Of a DNA stretch of 64,000 bases, positions 10,340 to 20,125 are shown in pieces. Numbering within the stretch: position 1 is the first letter of the stretch; every line of letters starts with the position of its first letter. The position numbers were made by a program, and so were the translations under genes. Source of the DNA: an uncultured Pelagibacteraceae bacterium (lineage in GTDB: Bacteria; Pseudomonadota; Alphaproteobacteria; Pelagibacterales; Pelagibacteraceae); NCBI GenBank assembly GCA_902596915.1, contig CACJVQ010000001.1, positions 1-64,000 of the forward strand. Reading direction: 5' to 3'. Under the pieces are notes generated by a model. The model did not search any database and was not told the DNA's origin. It saw only the letters and a program-made list of their open reading frames with translations.

Positions 10340-12991
10340 CTAAAAGTTTAGAGAAATGTCTCTATGTATTGAATTACATCTTGAGACATAAATCGCTTGC
10401 TCTTTTGTAAGTTTTGATTGCAGACGTAATCCAATAGTTTCACTAATAATCTTATCATGAGCATTTATCTTATCCATATGCTTTTTCTTGAAATTTTTTC
10501 TCCAATCTATCTCTTGTTGGAATAAAACATAAGTATCATTTGCTGAGCTTTGAAGTTTTTCAAAATCAACCTCGTCTTCATCCATAAGGGTAATTAAATA
10601 ATCTAGCTTATCTGCAAATTCATCAGATCCTGAAATTTCTCCAACTTTTTCAAAGATATTATCTATAAATTCTATTGCATCAATATAACCTCTATTATCT
10701 ATTTTTGATTTAAGAAGTTTCATATCTTGACTTAATTCTTCTAATTTTTCTCCATGATTTATAAATTCCTTAATCAATAATAAATCTTCATATGCATTGT
10801 CTACAGTCTTTTTATATTTTTTGACAGCTAAATTTTTTGCCTTGTTAATTTTATTAAATTCATCATTTTTAGATTTCCACTCTTGAGGAATTGTATTTTG
10901 AATTTCTTCTATCTCTAACTTAACATCTTCAATTTTTTGCAAAATTTTATTTTTGTCTGATACATCTTCATCATCAAGATTTCTTATTTCAGCTTTAAAC
11001 TTATCTATTTTTTTGTTTAATTTTATTATTTTCTTTTGTTTTTTTCTTGTTTTAAAATGTAAGTCTCTATAATCAACAGCATAGTCATCGTAGATTGACT
11101 GAGCACTCTTAACTTCATTAACCAATTCAAAAGAATATTTAGAATTATCAACATGGCGTTGAAAATAGCTTAATTTATCTGCTGGTAGATTTGCTAAAAT
11201 GATATCATCAAATTCATTAATACTAGTTTTAATTTGATCTCCATTAGTTTCAAAATTTGCAAATTTGTATTCTTGCAAACAATATTGAAGCTTAGGGTTC
11301 ATTGGAGGTGGAGCAACATTAGAAGTTAAATAAACTCTGTTAGGCAGATAATTAACAAGACTTGGATAAAAACCAACAATACCAAGGCCAATTAGCTGTA
11401 GAGCTATGAAAGGCACAACACCTTTCCAGATGTCCAATGTCTGAATTATTTTTGGAGCTACTCCTTTTAGATAAAACAAAGCAAACCCAAATGGAGGTGT
11501 TAAGAATGATGTTTGTAGATTTACACCTATCATTACTCCAAGCCATACTGCTGTAACATTCGCACCTGTTTCAGCAAGTAATATTGGTGCAATAATCGGA
11601 ACCACTACAACAGCTATTTCTATAAAATCTAAAAAGAAACCTAGAAGAAAAATTACAATCATAACTACAATAAACTGAGTCCAGAAACCCCCAGGTAGAT
11701 CTTGAAGAAAATCTCTAACCAACTCTTCTCCACCAAATGCTCTAAATCCTGATGTAAGCATCGCAGCACCTAATAGAATTATGAAAACCATTGAAGTAGT
11801 AATACAAGTTTCCGTAACAACTTCTTTTAGTACATTATCTGTTTTATAACTTCTCCAAAAGCTCCATGCTATTCCATAAACAAGTATAATTACAAAAAAT
11901 GCTGTAATGTAGATTGCGCCTAAATTTCTTTCTTCTAAATTTTTTACATTTAGTTCATAAGTTGAAGCCAGAAAAGTAATAGGTATTATTGATCCTATAA
12001 TTAATATTAAAGGATAAAATGCACTTTTCTTACCTTCAAACAACCTATATCCGGCCATTAAAGTTGCACCAATTGCTCCAATAGAACCAGCTTGGTTTAC
12101 AGTTGCTATACCCATTAGTATTGATCCTAATACTGCAAATATAAGTGCTAGAGGTGGAATAATAATAACTACTACTCTCAACCAAAATTTATAATCGAAA
12201 GTTCCTTTAAATGGGACAGGAGGTGCAACACCTTTTTTGATTCTTGCATAAAAGAATACATATAGCATGTATAATGCTACTAAAACTAATCCTGGCAACA
12301 AAGCACCCAAGAACATGTCTCCAGCACTAGATGATCCAACTCTAAACTCACCAGGCATATTAAATTCACCGGTGATTGCTTTGTAATCATTTTGTCTTAT
12401 ATTATTAGCAACGTCTGATGCACTAGCTAATTGGTCAGCAATAATAATTAAAACAATTGAAGGGGGAATTATCTGTCCAAGAGTTCCAGATGAACAAACA
12501 ATACCACTCGCAAGTTTACGATCATAATTATTATTTAACATTGTCGGTAAAGAAATTAGTCCCATTGCGATAACGGTAGCACCAACTATTCCTGTAGTTG
12601 CAGCAAGTAAGGCTCCTACAAAAATTACCGATATACCCAATCCACCGGGAATAGGACCAAATAGTTGGCCCATAGTAATTAGTAAGTCCTCTGCTATTTT
12701 AGATTTCTGAAGCATTATCCCCATGAAAATGAACAAAGGAATTGCAATTAAAGTGTCTGTTTCAACATCCCAATAGTTACTTCTAAAGTTAGTAATTCCA
12801 GCTACTAACCATTCTATAGGTCCGTCAACTGTGAAATAAGCACTTGAGTCTCCCTCAAATATTGCTCCAAAAAATGCAGCTAAACCAATGGAAATTATTG
12901 CTGAACCAGGAAGAGCAAAAGCCACTGGATAACCTGAAGCAAGTGCTGCAATCATAATTAAAACCAAAATAGCTAAAAATAATAATTCCAT
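10340..12991 (-). CDS. TRAP transporter large permease (DctM) with long C-terminal coiled-coil extension
   Basis: Multi-TM DctM motifs (GILLQKSKIAEDLL-like, TATTGIVGATVIAMGLISLPTML, GVNLQTSFLTPPFGFALFYLKG); last ~320 aa charged helical. Confidence 0.9.
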   Translation of the reverse strand: MELLFLAILVLIMIAALASGYPVAFALPGSAIISIGLAAFFGAIFEGDSSAYFTVDGPIEWLVAGITNFRSNYWDVETDTLIAIPLFIFMGIMLQKSKIAEDLLITMGQLFGPIPGGLGISVIFVGALLAATTGIVGATVIAMGLISLPTMLNNNYDRKLASGIVCSSGTLGQIIPPSIVLIIIADQLASASDVANNIRQNDYKAITGEFNMPGEFRVGSSSAGDMFLGALLPGLVLVALYMLYVFFYARIKKGVAPPVPFKGTFDYKFWLRVVVIIIPPLALIFAVLGSILMGIATVNQAGSIGAIGATLMAGYRLFEGKKSAFYPLILIIGSIIPITFLASTYELNVKNLEERNLGAIYITAFFVIILVYGIAWSFWRSYKTDNVLKEVVTETCITTSMVFIILLGAAMLTSGFRAFGGEELVRDFLQDLPGGFWTQFIVVMIVIFLLGFFLDFIEIAVVVVPIIAPILLAETGANVTAVWLGVMIGVNLQTSFLTPPFGFALFYLKGVAPKIIQTLDIWKGVVPFIALQLIGLGIVGFYPSLVNYLPNRVYLTSNVAPPPMNPKLQYCLQEYKFANFETNGDQIKTSINEFDDIILANLPADKLSYFQRHVDNSKYSFELVNEVKSAQSIYDDYAVDYRDLHFKTRKKQKKIIKLNKKIDKFKAEIRNLDDEDVSDKNKILQKIEDVKLEIEEIQNTIPQEWKSKNDEFNKINKAKNLAVKKYKKTVDNAYEDLLLIKEFINHGEKLEELSQDMKLLKSKIDNRGYIDAIEFIDNIFEKVGEISGSDEFADKLDYLITLMDEDEVDFEKLQSSANDTYVLFQQEIDWRKNFKKKHMDKINAHDKIISETIGLRLQSKLTKEQAIYVSRCNSIHRDISLNF

Positions 12992-14037
12992 TAATTACTC
13001 TCTACTTTTTCTAATCTGACTTGATCTGGATTGTCCGATTGAGTTTGATCTTCAATATTATTAAAAATAATTTTATGGCTACTGGACATAAAATAGCTAG
13101 TAAATTGTAATAGCATTGTGACAGCAAAAACTGCTAAATAAACTGCCATCAAATATAGAAGGTATAATCCATTAGAACCTTGTTGTGTAACTTCAAAAGC
13201 AACTACAGGTCCATTAATAATACTTGCTTTGCCATTTAAACCTAAAAATAAAACTATTAAACAAAGAGGGACCCCTAATAACGCTGAACCAACCATATTG
13301 GTCCAAGCTTTTTTTTTCTCACTAAAAGATGAATAAAGTACGTCAACTCTAACATGACCCTCATGAATTAAAGCATAAGCGCTTGCAAATAAATATAAAG
13401 CTGCATACCAAAATCTAACTAAATCTCCTTGAAAAGCTTGTTCATAAGAGAAAACAAATCTAGATAAAACAATTACAAATTCACTTAAAACTACCAATAC
13501 TGCTAGCCATATAAAACCAACAGATTTTGTAAAGTAACCTATTATAAATGAAACTAATATTATTGGAAAATGTATATACGTTATTCTTTCTGGAGCTTTT
13601 ACCATAAAAGCTTTAACCTCAGGACTAAATATGGCTTCCCACAATCTTTCAACAACCATAAATGAAATTATGAAATCAGCTAAACCAACTAAAAATACAG
13701 CCCAAAAAGATCCTCTAATTAAATACGCTGAAAATTTTGATAATATTTCCGAGTCTTGAACTAAAGTTTGTGAGTATGTCTTGAAGACATAAAAGATAAC
13801 TGAGAGAATACAAACTACATATATTAAAATTTGAATATAACCATAAGTTAAATCAGAAGACTCTAAAGACTTTTGCTTATAACCAAACAAATCATAATGA
13901 GAAAAAACCTTTTTAATGCCTGGCCAGCCGCCCCAAACTGTAAATAAGTTATTAATTAAAAATGCCAGAGTAAATGCTAAGACTGAGTAGCTTAAAACTC
14001 TCAAATATGTTGACAATTTACTATTTTCTGAACCCAT
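12991..14037 (-). CDS. TRAP transporter small permease (DctQ), N-terminally extended
   Basis: Membrane protein adjacent to DctM/DctP; HVRVDVLYSSFSEKKKAWTN DctQ motif; 348 aa. Confidence 0.85.
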   Translation of the reverse strand: MGSENSKLSTYLRVLSYSVLAFTLAFLINNLFTVWGGWPGIKKVFSHYDLFGYKQKSLESSDLTYGYIQILIYVVCILSVIFYVFKTYSQTLVQDSEILSKFSAYLIRGSFWAVFLVGLADFIISFMVVERLWEAIFSPEVKAFMVKAPERITYIHFPIILVSFIIGYFTKSVGFIWLAVLVVLSEFVIVLSRFVFSYEQAFQGDLVRFWYAALYLFASAYALIHEGHVRVDVLYSSFSEKKKAWTNMVGSALLGVPLCLIVLFLGLNGKASIINGPVVAFEVTQQGSNGLYLLYLMAVYLAVFAVTMLLQFTSYFMSSSHKIIFNNIEDQTQSDNPDQVRLEKVESN

Positions 14038-14080
14038 ATGATTTTAAATTTTTTTAAAAGTAATACTTAATTTTAAAATA

Positions 14081-14108
14081 AAAAAAAGGGCCCAAAAAGG
14101 GCCCTTTT
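14081..14108 (-). terminator. Intrinsic terminator/attenuator downstream of dctP
   Basis: GGGCCC (14088-14093) AAAAA GGGCCC (14099-14104) flanked by A7 and T4; gives a U-run on the - strand. Confidence 0.88.
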
Positions 14109-14128
14109 AATTATTAAATTAAGCTCAA

Positions 14129-15259
14129 TTACATTCCTAAAGCTCTGTTTCTTTGCGAAATGTAAGGTGAATCTGACAAGTTAGTCCAAGATCCAATGTC
14201 TTTTCTTGCTTTTAAGAAGCTCGAGTGAACTCTCTCAGCAAGACCACTGCTAGCTCTTGTTTCTTCAAACACTTCATTAGCAGCACCAGCAAAGCCATCA
14301 TAAACCTTGTCGCTAAACTTCTCTAGTTTAACACCATGATCATTGATCAATCTTGCTAAAGCAGCACCGTTTTTAGCGTTGTACTCTGACATCATAACGT
14401 CATTTTCCATCGCAGCAGCAGCTTCAATCAATAACTGATCTGATTTGTTTAAGCTTGTGAACCAAGACTTGTTTGTTCCACATGCTAACATTGATCCAGG
14501 CTCGTGCATACCAGGATAGTAGTAGTATTTAGCAGCTTCTTGGAATTTCATAGCTTCATCATTCCATGGACCTACCCATTCTGTTGCATCAATTGCACCA
14601 GACACAAGGTTTTCGTAGATTTGTCCACCAGGTAATGAAACTGGAGATCCTCCAAGTTTACCAATTACTTGTCCACCTAAACCAGGCATACGCATTTTTA
14701 AACCTTTGAAGTCATTAGGGCTTCTAATCTTTTTGTTAAACCATCCACCCATTTGAACTCCTGTGCTTCCACACATAAAGTTTTTAAGACCAAATTTGTC
14801 AGCTAGTTCATCCCATAACTGTTGACCACCTGCAAATCTAATCCATGCATTCATTTCAGTGTAAGTAAAACCAAATGGTACCGCTGTAAAGTAACCCCAA
14901 GCTGGATCTTTTTTAACCCAGTAGTAGTCAGCAGCATGGTACATTTGTGAGTTACCAGATGCAACTTCATCAAAAGAGTCAAATGCTTTAACTCTTTCAT
15001 TCGCTGCATAGTAAGTAACTTGAATTCTACCATCACTTATATCTGCAATTCTTTGTGCAAATCTTTGAGCTCCTGTTCCTAGACCTGGAAAATCTCTTCC
15101 CCAAGTAGCAACCATTGATGCTTCTATTCTTTCAGCAGCAACAGCTGGAGCAGCTAAAGATGATGCAGCTACAGCAGCAACACCAGTTGCAGCAGCAGCT
15201 TTAAAGAACTTACGTCTTGAAGGTAATTTTTTACCTTTCAACTTTTTGTCTTTAATCAT
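14129..15259 (-). CDS. TRAP transporter solute-binding protein (DctP; TakP/lactate-type-like), Tat signal
   Basis: SRRKFFKAAAATGVAAVAASSLAAPAVA twin-arginine signal; GAIDATEWVGPWNDEAMKFQEAAKYYYYPGMHEPG. Confidence 0.9.
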   Translation of the reverse strand: MIKDKKLKGKKLPSRRKFFKAAAATGVAAVAASSLAAPAVAAERIEASMVATWGRDFPGLGTGAQRFAQRIADISDGRIQVTYYAANERVKAFDSFDEVASGNSQMYHAADYYWVKKDPAWGYFTAVPFGFTYTEMNAWIRFAGGQQLWDELADKFGLKNFMCGSTGVQMGGWFNKKIRSPNDFKGLKMRMPGLGGQVIGKLGGSPVSLPGGQIYENLVSGAIDATEWVGPWNDEAMKFQEAAKYYYYPGMHEPGSMLACGTNKSWFTSLNKSDQLLIEAAAAMENDVMMSEYNAKNGAALARLINDHGVKLEKFSDKVYDGFAGAANEVFEETRASSGLAERVHSSFLKARKDIGSWTNLSDSPYISQRNRALGM

Positions 15260-15365
15260 TTATTTCTCCTCTATAGTTAATTAACTGACGACAATTAAAC
15301 ACAAATGTAACTTAGAGTCATTATTAAAAATGACGATAATAAAGACTTAATACAACTTGAGATTG

Positions 15366-16319
15366 TTAATTGACTTTATTTTTACAGTTTCCTGTTCTGA
15401 AGAACTCATCAAGATTATCAATGGCCAAATTAGCCATCGCTGTTCTAGTTTCCTTTGTAGCGCTGCCTAAATGAGGAAGTATAAATGCACTTTTATGTTT
15501 GTAGTAGCCTTTATTTAAGTTTGGCTCATTTTTATAAACATCTAACCCAACTGCATAAACTTTTCTTCTATCCAGTGCATCAACCATTGCCTCATCTTCA
15601 ATTATATCTCCTCTTGCTACATTCGTAACTACTGCGCCCTTAGGTAAGTATTCGATTGTATCTTTATTAATCATATCAATTGTCTCTTTTGATGCTGGAC
15701 AACAAACAGATAAGACATCTGATACAGATAAAAGATCTTTTAAATTATCATGGTAAATTGCACCTTGCTCTTTATCTTCACTTAGTTTTGATCTGTTATG
15801 ATAATGAATTATCATTCCAAGAGATTTAGCAACTTTTGCAATTTTTTGTCCAATTCTTCCCATTCCTAAAATTCCTAATCTTGTGCCCGTTAGTTGTTTT
15901 CCAATTAATAAATCTGCTGACCAAACCCATCCACCTTCTCTAGCTCTTTCAATTCCCTCAGAAGCTCTTCTGCAAGCACCAAGAATTAAAAGAACTCCTA
16001 TTTCTGCTGTTGCATCAGTTAAAACATCTGGAGTATTAGTTACAGCTATTCCCCTTTTTTTTGCAGCTTCTAAATCTATATTTCCAAATCCAACTGCAAA
16101 GTTCGAAAGTATTTTGACTGAGTCTGGTAATTGATTAATTGTTTCAGCATCAAGCTTATCAGTTAAAGCTGAAAGTATTCCATCACATCCTTCGCTCATT
16201 TCAATTAATTTTTTTTGTGAATATAGTTCATCATTAAGATTTAAATTTGCATCAAAGATTTCTTTTGCTTTATCCTCGCAAGATCTTAGCAATCTTCTGG
16301 TGACCAATATTTTTTTCAT
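15366..16319 (-). CDS. D-isomer-specific 2-hydroxyacid dehydrogenase (glyoxylate/hydroxypyruvate reductase-like)
   Basis: LGILGMGRIGQKIAKVAKSLGM NAD motif; NVARGDIIEDEAM; LPHLGSAT. Confidence 0.9.
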   Translation of the reverse strand: MKKILVTRRLLRSCEDKAKEIFDANLNLNDELYSQKKLIEMSEGCDGILSALTDKLDAETINQLPDSVKILSNFAVGFGNIDLEAAKKRGIAVTNTPDVLTDATAEIGVLLILGACRRASEGIERAREGGWVWSADLLIGKQLTGTRLGILGMGRIGQKIAKVAKSLGMIIHYHNRSKLSEDKEQGAIYHDNLKDLLSVSDVLSVCCPASKETIDMINKDTIEYLPKGAVVTNVARGDIIEDEAMVDALDRRKVYAVGLDVYKNEPNLNKGYYKHKSAFILPHLGSATKETRTAMANLAIDNLDEFFRTGNCKNKVN

Positions 16320-16328
16320 TAAGATAGA

Positions 16329-17702
16329 TTAATTTAAATCGAAAATTTTACCAGGATTCATAATATTATTTACATCTATTGATCTTTTAATAGATTTCAT
16401 AACAGGTACGTTATCTGGGTGTTCTCTAAGTAAGTAATGTTTTTTTTGAAGTCCTATACCATGTTCTCCAGTTATAGTTCCTTCAAGTTCAAGTGCTTTA
16501 TTTATTAAATCATCACTATATTGTCTTATTCTTTTTTGTTTATCTTCGTCATCTGGATCATAAAGAACTATAGAATGAAAATTTCCATCACCAACATGGC
16601 CTACCATTGGAGCAGTTAGTCCCAGCTTTTGAACCTCTTTTTCTGCCCAAGAAATACACTCAACTAACCTTGAAATTGGTACACAAACATCTGTAGAATA
16701 AACTTTCATGTCATGTCCCAAAGCTTTTACAGAGTAGTAAACGTCATGTCGTGCTTTCCATAATTTTTTTTGCTCTTCAGGGGAAGATGCCCATTGAAAA
16801 TCACTTCCACCATTACTTTTTGAAATTTCTTCTACAATTCCGATATTTTCATTATTTGATGCCTCACTACCATGAAATTCAAAGAAAAGAGTAGGTGACG
16901 CTTTAATATTTTCTAATTTTGAATATTTGATACTAATCTCCATTTGATCTTTATTGAGCATTTCAATTCTTGCAATTGGAACACCATACTGAATAACTTC
17001 TTGTGATGCTTTAACTGCAGAGTCTAAATCTGGAAAATAGCATACTGCACTCATTATACTTTCAGGTATGGGTGATAATCTTAATTGTACTTCAGTAATT
17101 ATTCCAAGCGTTCCCTCTGAACCTATAAATAAATTTGTGAGATTATATCCGGCAGAAGTTTTTTTTGTTCTAGCTCCTGTTTTAATAATATCTCCATTTG
17201 GAAGAACAACTGTCAGACCTGAAATTACAGTTCTCATAGTTCCATATTTCACAGCCATTGTACCTGAAGCTGACGTAGCTGCCATTCCTCCAAGGGCTGC
17301 ATCTGCGCCTGGATCAATTGGAAAGAATACTCCATCTTCTCTTAGATATTCATTTAATTGTTTTCTTGTAACATTTGCTTGAACTCTACAATCGAAATCT
17401 TCAGCATTAACACTTAAAACTTTATTCATTTTTTCAAGAGAAATCGTAATACCATTTTGATTTCCAACAACGTGACCTTCTAAAGAAGTTCCAGTACCAA
17501 ACGGAACTACTGGAATTTTGTGTTCATTGCATAATTTAAGTAATTGAGAAACTTCTTCATTTGTTTCTGGAAATACCACAGCTTTTGAGAGTATTGGATC
17601 ATAAGTGTCTTCACCTCTTGCATAATTTGCTCGTGTGGACTCCGATGTTGAAAACCTTCCGTTAAAGATTTTTTTTAATTCTGTCTGAACAATCTCATTC
17701 AT
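16329..17702 (-). CDS. FAD-linked oxidase (GlcD/D-lactate dehydrogenase-like)
   Basis: PVVPFGTGTSLEGHV FAD-binding motif; GHVGDGNFHSIV; GTITGEHGIGLQKKHYL. Confidence 0.9.
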   Translation of the reverse strand: MNEIVQTELKKIFNGRFSTSESTRANYARGEDTYDPILSKAVVFPETNEEVSQLLKLCNEHKIPVVPFGTGTSLEGHVVGNQNGITISLEKMNKVLSVNAEDFDCRVQANVTRKQLNEYLREDGVFFPIDPGADAALGGMAATSASGTMAVKYGTMRTVISGLTVVLPNGDIIKTGARTKKTSAGYNLTNLFIGSEGTLGIITEVQLRLSPIPESIMSAVCYFPDLDSAVKASQEVIQYGVPIARIEMLNKDQMEISIKYSKLENIKASPTLFFEFHGSEASNNENIGIVEEISKSNGGSDFQWASSPEEQKKLWKARHDVYYSVKALGHDMKVYSTDVCVPISRLVECISWAEKEVQKLGLTAPMVGHVGDGNFHSIVLYDPDDEDKQKRIRQYSDDLINKALELEGTITGEHGIGLQKKHYLLREHPDNVPVMKSIKRSIDVNNIMNPGKIFDLN

Positions 17703-17739
17703 AATTAAATATTACAAAAAAATCTTTTAAAAATACAGC

Positions 17740-18906
17740 CTATTTAGAAAGCATCTTGCCTATGTTTTCTAAGGCCTGTTGTATGTTATCTCTAGATGCG
17801 GCAAAACTAAATCTCACATAATCTTGGCAAGTTTGCCCAAATGCTGTTCCTGGTACAATTGCTACACCTGCTTCATGCATTGCTTTTTTACAAAATTCTG
17901 CACCTGTCATTCCAGTTCCTTTTACATTTGGAAAAGCATAAAAGGCCCCACCTGGCAAACTGCACTCTACTCCAGGCAAATCATTTAAACCTTTATGAAT
18001 TAAGTTTCTTCTTAAGGTAAACTTATCCAACATATCGTTAATTGAATCGTCTGGGCCATCTAAAGCTGCTATTCCAGCAAATTGTGCTGCTGCATTTACA
18101 CAAGACACACTGTTGATTAATAATTTATTTACATGTTCAACAAGTTCTTTTGGCCAAAAACTCCAACCTAATCTCCATCCTGTCATTGAGTATGCTTTAC
18201 TCCAACCTTCCAAAACTATCAGTCTATCTCTTAAATTTTCATAGTGGAAAAACGATGGCATTTCTTTGTAATCAAAAATCTGTCTACTATAAATTTCATC
18301 ACTTAAAATTGTAACATGAGGATGTTTTTCTAGTTCTTTAGCAAAATAATCTATAACTGGCTTTTCGACAAAACTACCTGTTGGGTTGTTTGGGTTAATT
18401 AAAATTAACAGTCTAGTTTTATCAGTAATTAAAGACAGTATTTTATCTGGATCAAACTTAAGATCTTTATCTTCAGTAAGATCATATGGTACTGGTGTAG
18501 ACCCAGTATAATTTATCATTGATTCATAAATAGGGAAGGCTGGTGTAGGATGAATTATTTCTGCTCCTGGTTCTCCAAAACATTGAATTGCGTAACTCAT
18601 TGTGGGCTTTCCACCTGGCATAATTAAAATTCTTTCAGCATCAATATCTGCATTGTAACGTTTTTTAATCCATCTTGTTACAGCTTCTCTGCATTCTGGA
18701 ATTCCGTTCGACATTACATATCCATGATGACCATCATCCAAAGCTTTTTTAGCAGCTTCAACTACATGCTTTGGGGTTTTAAAATCTGGTTGACCTAATC
18801 CCAAATGTATCATTGGGTGACCCTTTGCTTCTAATGCTTTAGCTTCAGCTAATACACTGAATGCAGACTCTGTTCCTAAATTTTCTAAATTTTTTGCGAG
18901 TATCAT
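17740..18906 (-). CDS. Class I/II pyridoxal-phosphate aminotransferase
   Basis: LGLGQPDFKTP, NPNNPTGSFV, GWSKAYSMTGWRLGW PLP-Lys motif. Confidence 0.9.
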   Translation of the reverse strand: MILAKNLENLGTESAFSVLAEAKALEAKGHPMIHLGLGQPDFKTPKHVVEAAKKALDDGHHGYVMSNGIPECREAVTRWIKKRYNADIDAERILIMPGGKPTMSYAIQCFGEPGAEIIHPTPAFPIYESMINYTGSTPVPYDLTEDKDLKFDPDKILSLITDKTRLLILINPNNPTGSFVEKPVIDYFAKELEKHPHVTILSDEIYSRQIFDYKEMPSFFHYENLRDRLIVLEGWSKAYSMTGWRLGWSFWPKELVEHVNKLLINSVSCVNAAAQFAGIAALDGPDDSINDMLDKFTLRRNLIHKGLNDLPGVECSLPGGAFYAFPNVKGTGMTGAEFCKKAMHEAGVAIVPGTAFGQTCQDYVRFSFAASRDNIQQALENIGKMLSK

Positions 18907-18973
18907 AATTTTTTTTTTTTTAAAAAAAGAAAACTAGCTGAAAAGATTAACTATGTCTATTAATTAAAATTTT

Positions 18974-20125
18974 TTATCTTCTATAAATAATTTTTGACTC
19001 ATCTAGGTCTTTTATACTTTTGCATCCCATCAAAATCATATTACGTCTTATTTCATCATGCATATTTTGCAGTAATCTTTCTACTCCTTGTTGGCCACCA
19101 GCCCCTAAACTAAACAAAAATGCTTTACCGAAACTACAAGCTGTCGCACCTGCTGCTAATGCTTTAAGAACATGCGTACCTCTTCGAACTCCACCATCTA
19201 AAATTACCTCTAATTTATCTCCTACAGCATCTCTGATAGCTTTTACTTGGTCAAATGGAGATCTAGATCCATCGAGTTGTCTTCCACCATGGTTTGATAT
19301 CATTACAGCTGTACAACCAATATCTATCGCTTTTTTAGCATCATCAACTGACATAACTCCTTTAAGTGCAATTGGGCCGTCCCATTTTTTTATACAATAT
19401 TCTGCGTCTTTCCAATTCATCGCAGGATCATATTGCTCATTTATATATCCCATAACGGATTGGGCAATATTTGTACCTTTATCAACTTTATCTTTAAGAT
19501 TTGCTAATTCAAATTTCTTATGTGTAAAATAGTTAAAGACCCACTGAGGTCTCATAGCAAAACTCATTAAACTATCTAAAGTAAATTTTGGTGGTGTTGT
19601 AAAACCTGTTCTATGATCTCTTTCTCTATTTCCAGCAACAATAGTATCAACTGTAATACACATTCCATTAAAGTTTGCTCTTTTGCATCTATCAATTAAG
19701 TCATTAGTTATAGATTGGTCCTTGTGAATATATAATTGGAAAATTTTTGGCCCACTTGAAAGATTTGCAATTTCCTCAATCGAAAATGAAGCCATAGTAG
19801 ACATACTGTATATCGTACCAAATTTTTCAGCAGCACGTGCAGAAGCTTTATCTCCATCTGGATGATATAAACTTTGCATAGCAGTAGGTGATAAAAAAAT
19901 TGGCATATCCATCTTTGTTCCAAAAACCTCTGTCTTTAAATCAGGTTCACCAACACTATTTAAAATATTTGGAATTAGATCACAGTCATTAAATGAATCT
20001 GTGTTCCTATTCATTGTAACCTCGTCGTCTGCTCCTCCGTCTATATAATGAAAAATAGGTGCAGGGAGTTTTTTTTTTGCTAACTTTCTAAAGTCATCAA
20101 AGTTATAGCAATTGCTTAGACTCAT
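18974..20125 (-). CDS. FMN-dependent alpha-hydroxy acid dehydrogenase (LldD/glycolate oxidase family), copy 1
   Basis: FHYIDGGADDE, ISNHGGRQLDGSRSPFDQ, DGGVRRGTHVLKALAAGA. Confidence 0.92.
   Translation of the reverse strand: MSLSNCYNFDDFRKLAKKKLPAPIFHYIDGGADDEVTMNRNTDSFNDCDLIPNILNSVGEPDLKTEVFGTKMDMPIFLSPTAMQSLYHPDGDKASARAAEKFGTIYSMSTMASFSIEEIANLSSGPKIFQLYIHKDQSITNDLIDRCKRANFNGMCITVDTIVAGNRERDHRTGFTTPPKFTLDSLMSFAMRPQWVFNYFTHKKFELANLKDKVDKGTNIAQSVMGYINEQYDPAMNWKDAEYCIKKWDGPIALKGVMSVDDAKKAIDIGCTAVMISNHGGRQLDGSRSPFDQVKAIRDAVGDKLEVILDGGVRRGTHVLKALAAGATACSFGKAFLFSLGAGGQQGVERLLQNMHDEIRRNMILMGCKSIKDLDESKIIYRR

Noticed and set aside
18907-18973. T13/A7 tract between the aminotransferase and hydroxyacid dehydrogenase
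   Set aside because: Simple AT-rich homopolymer with no GC stem; not supported as a terminator.
19020-19532. 170-aa forward ORF
   Set aside because: Antisense to the FMN hydroxyacid dehydrogenase, mirror of its coding bias.
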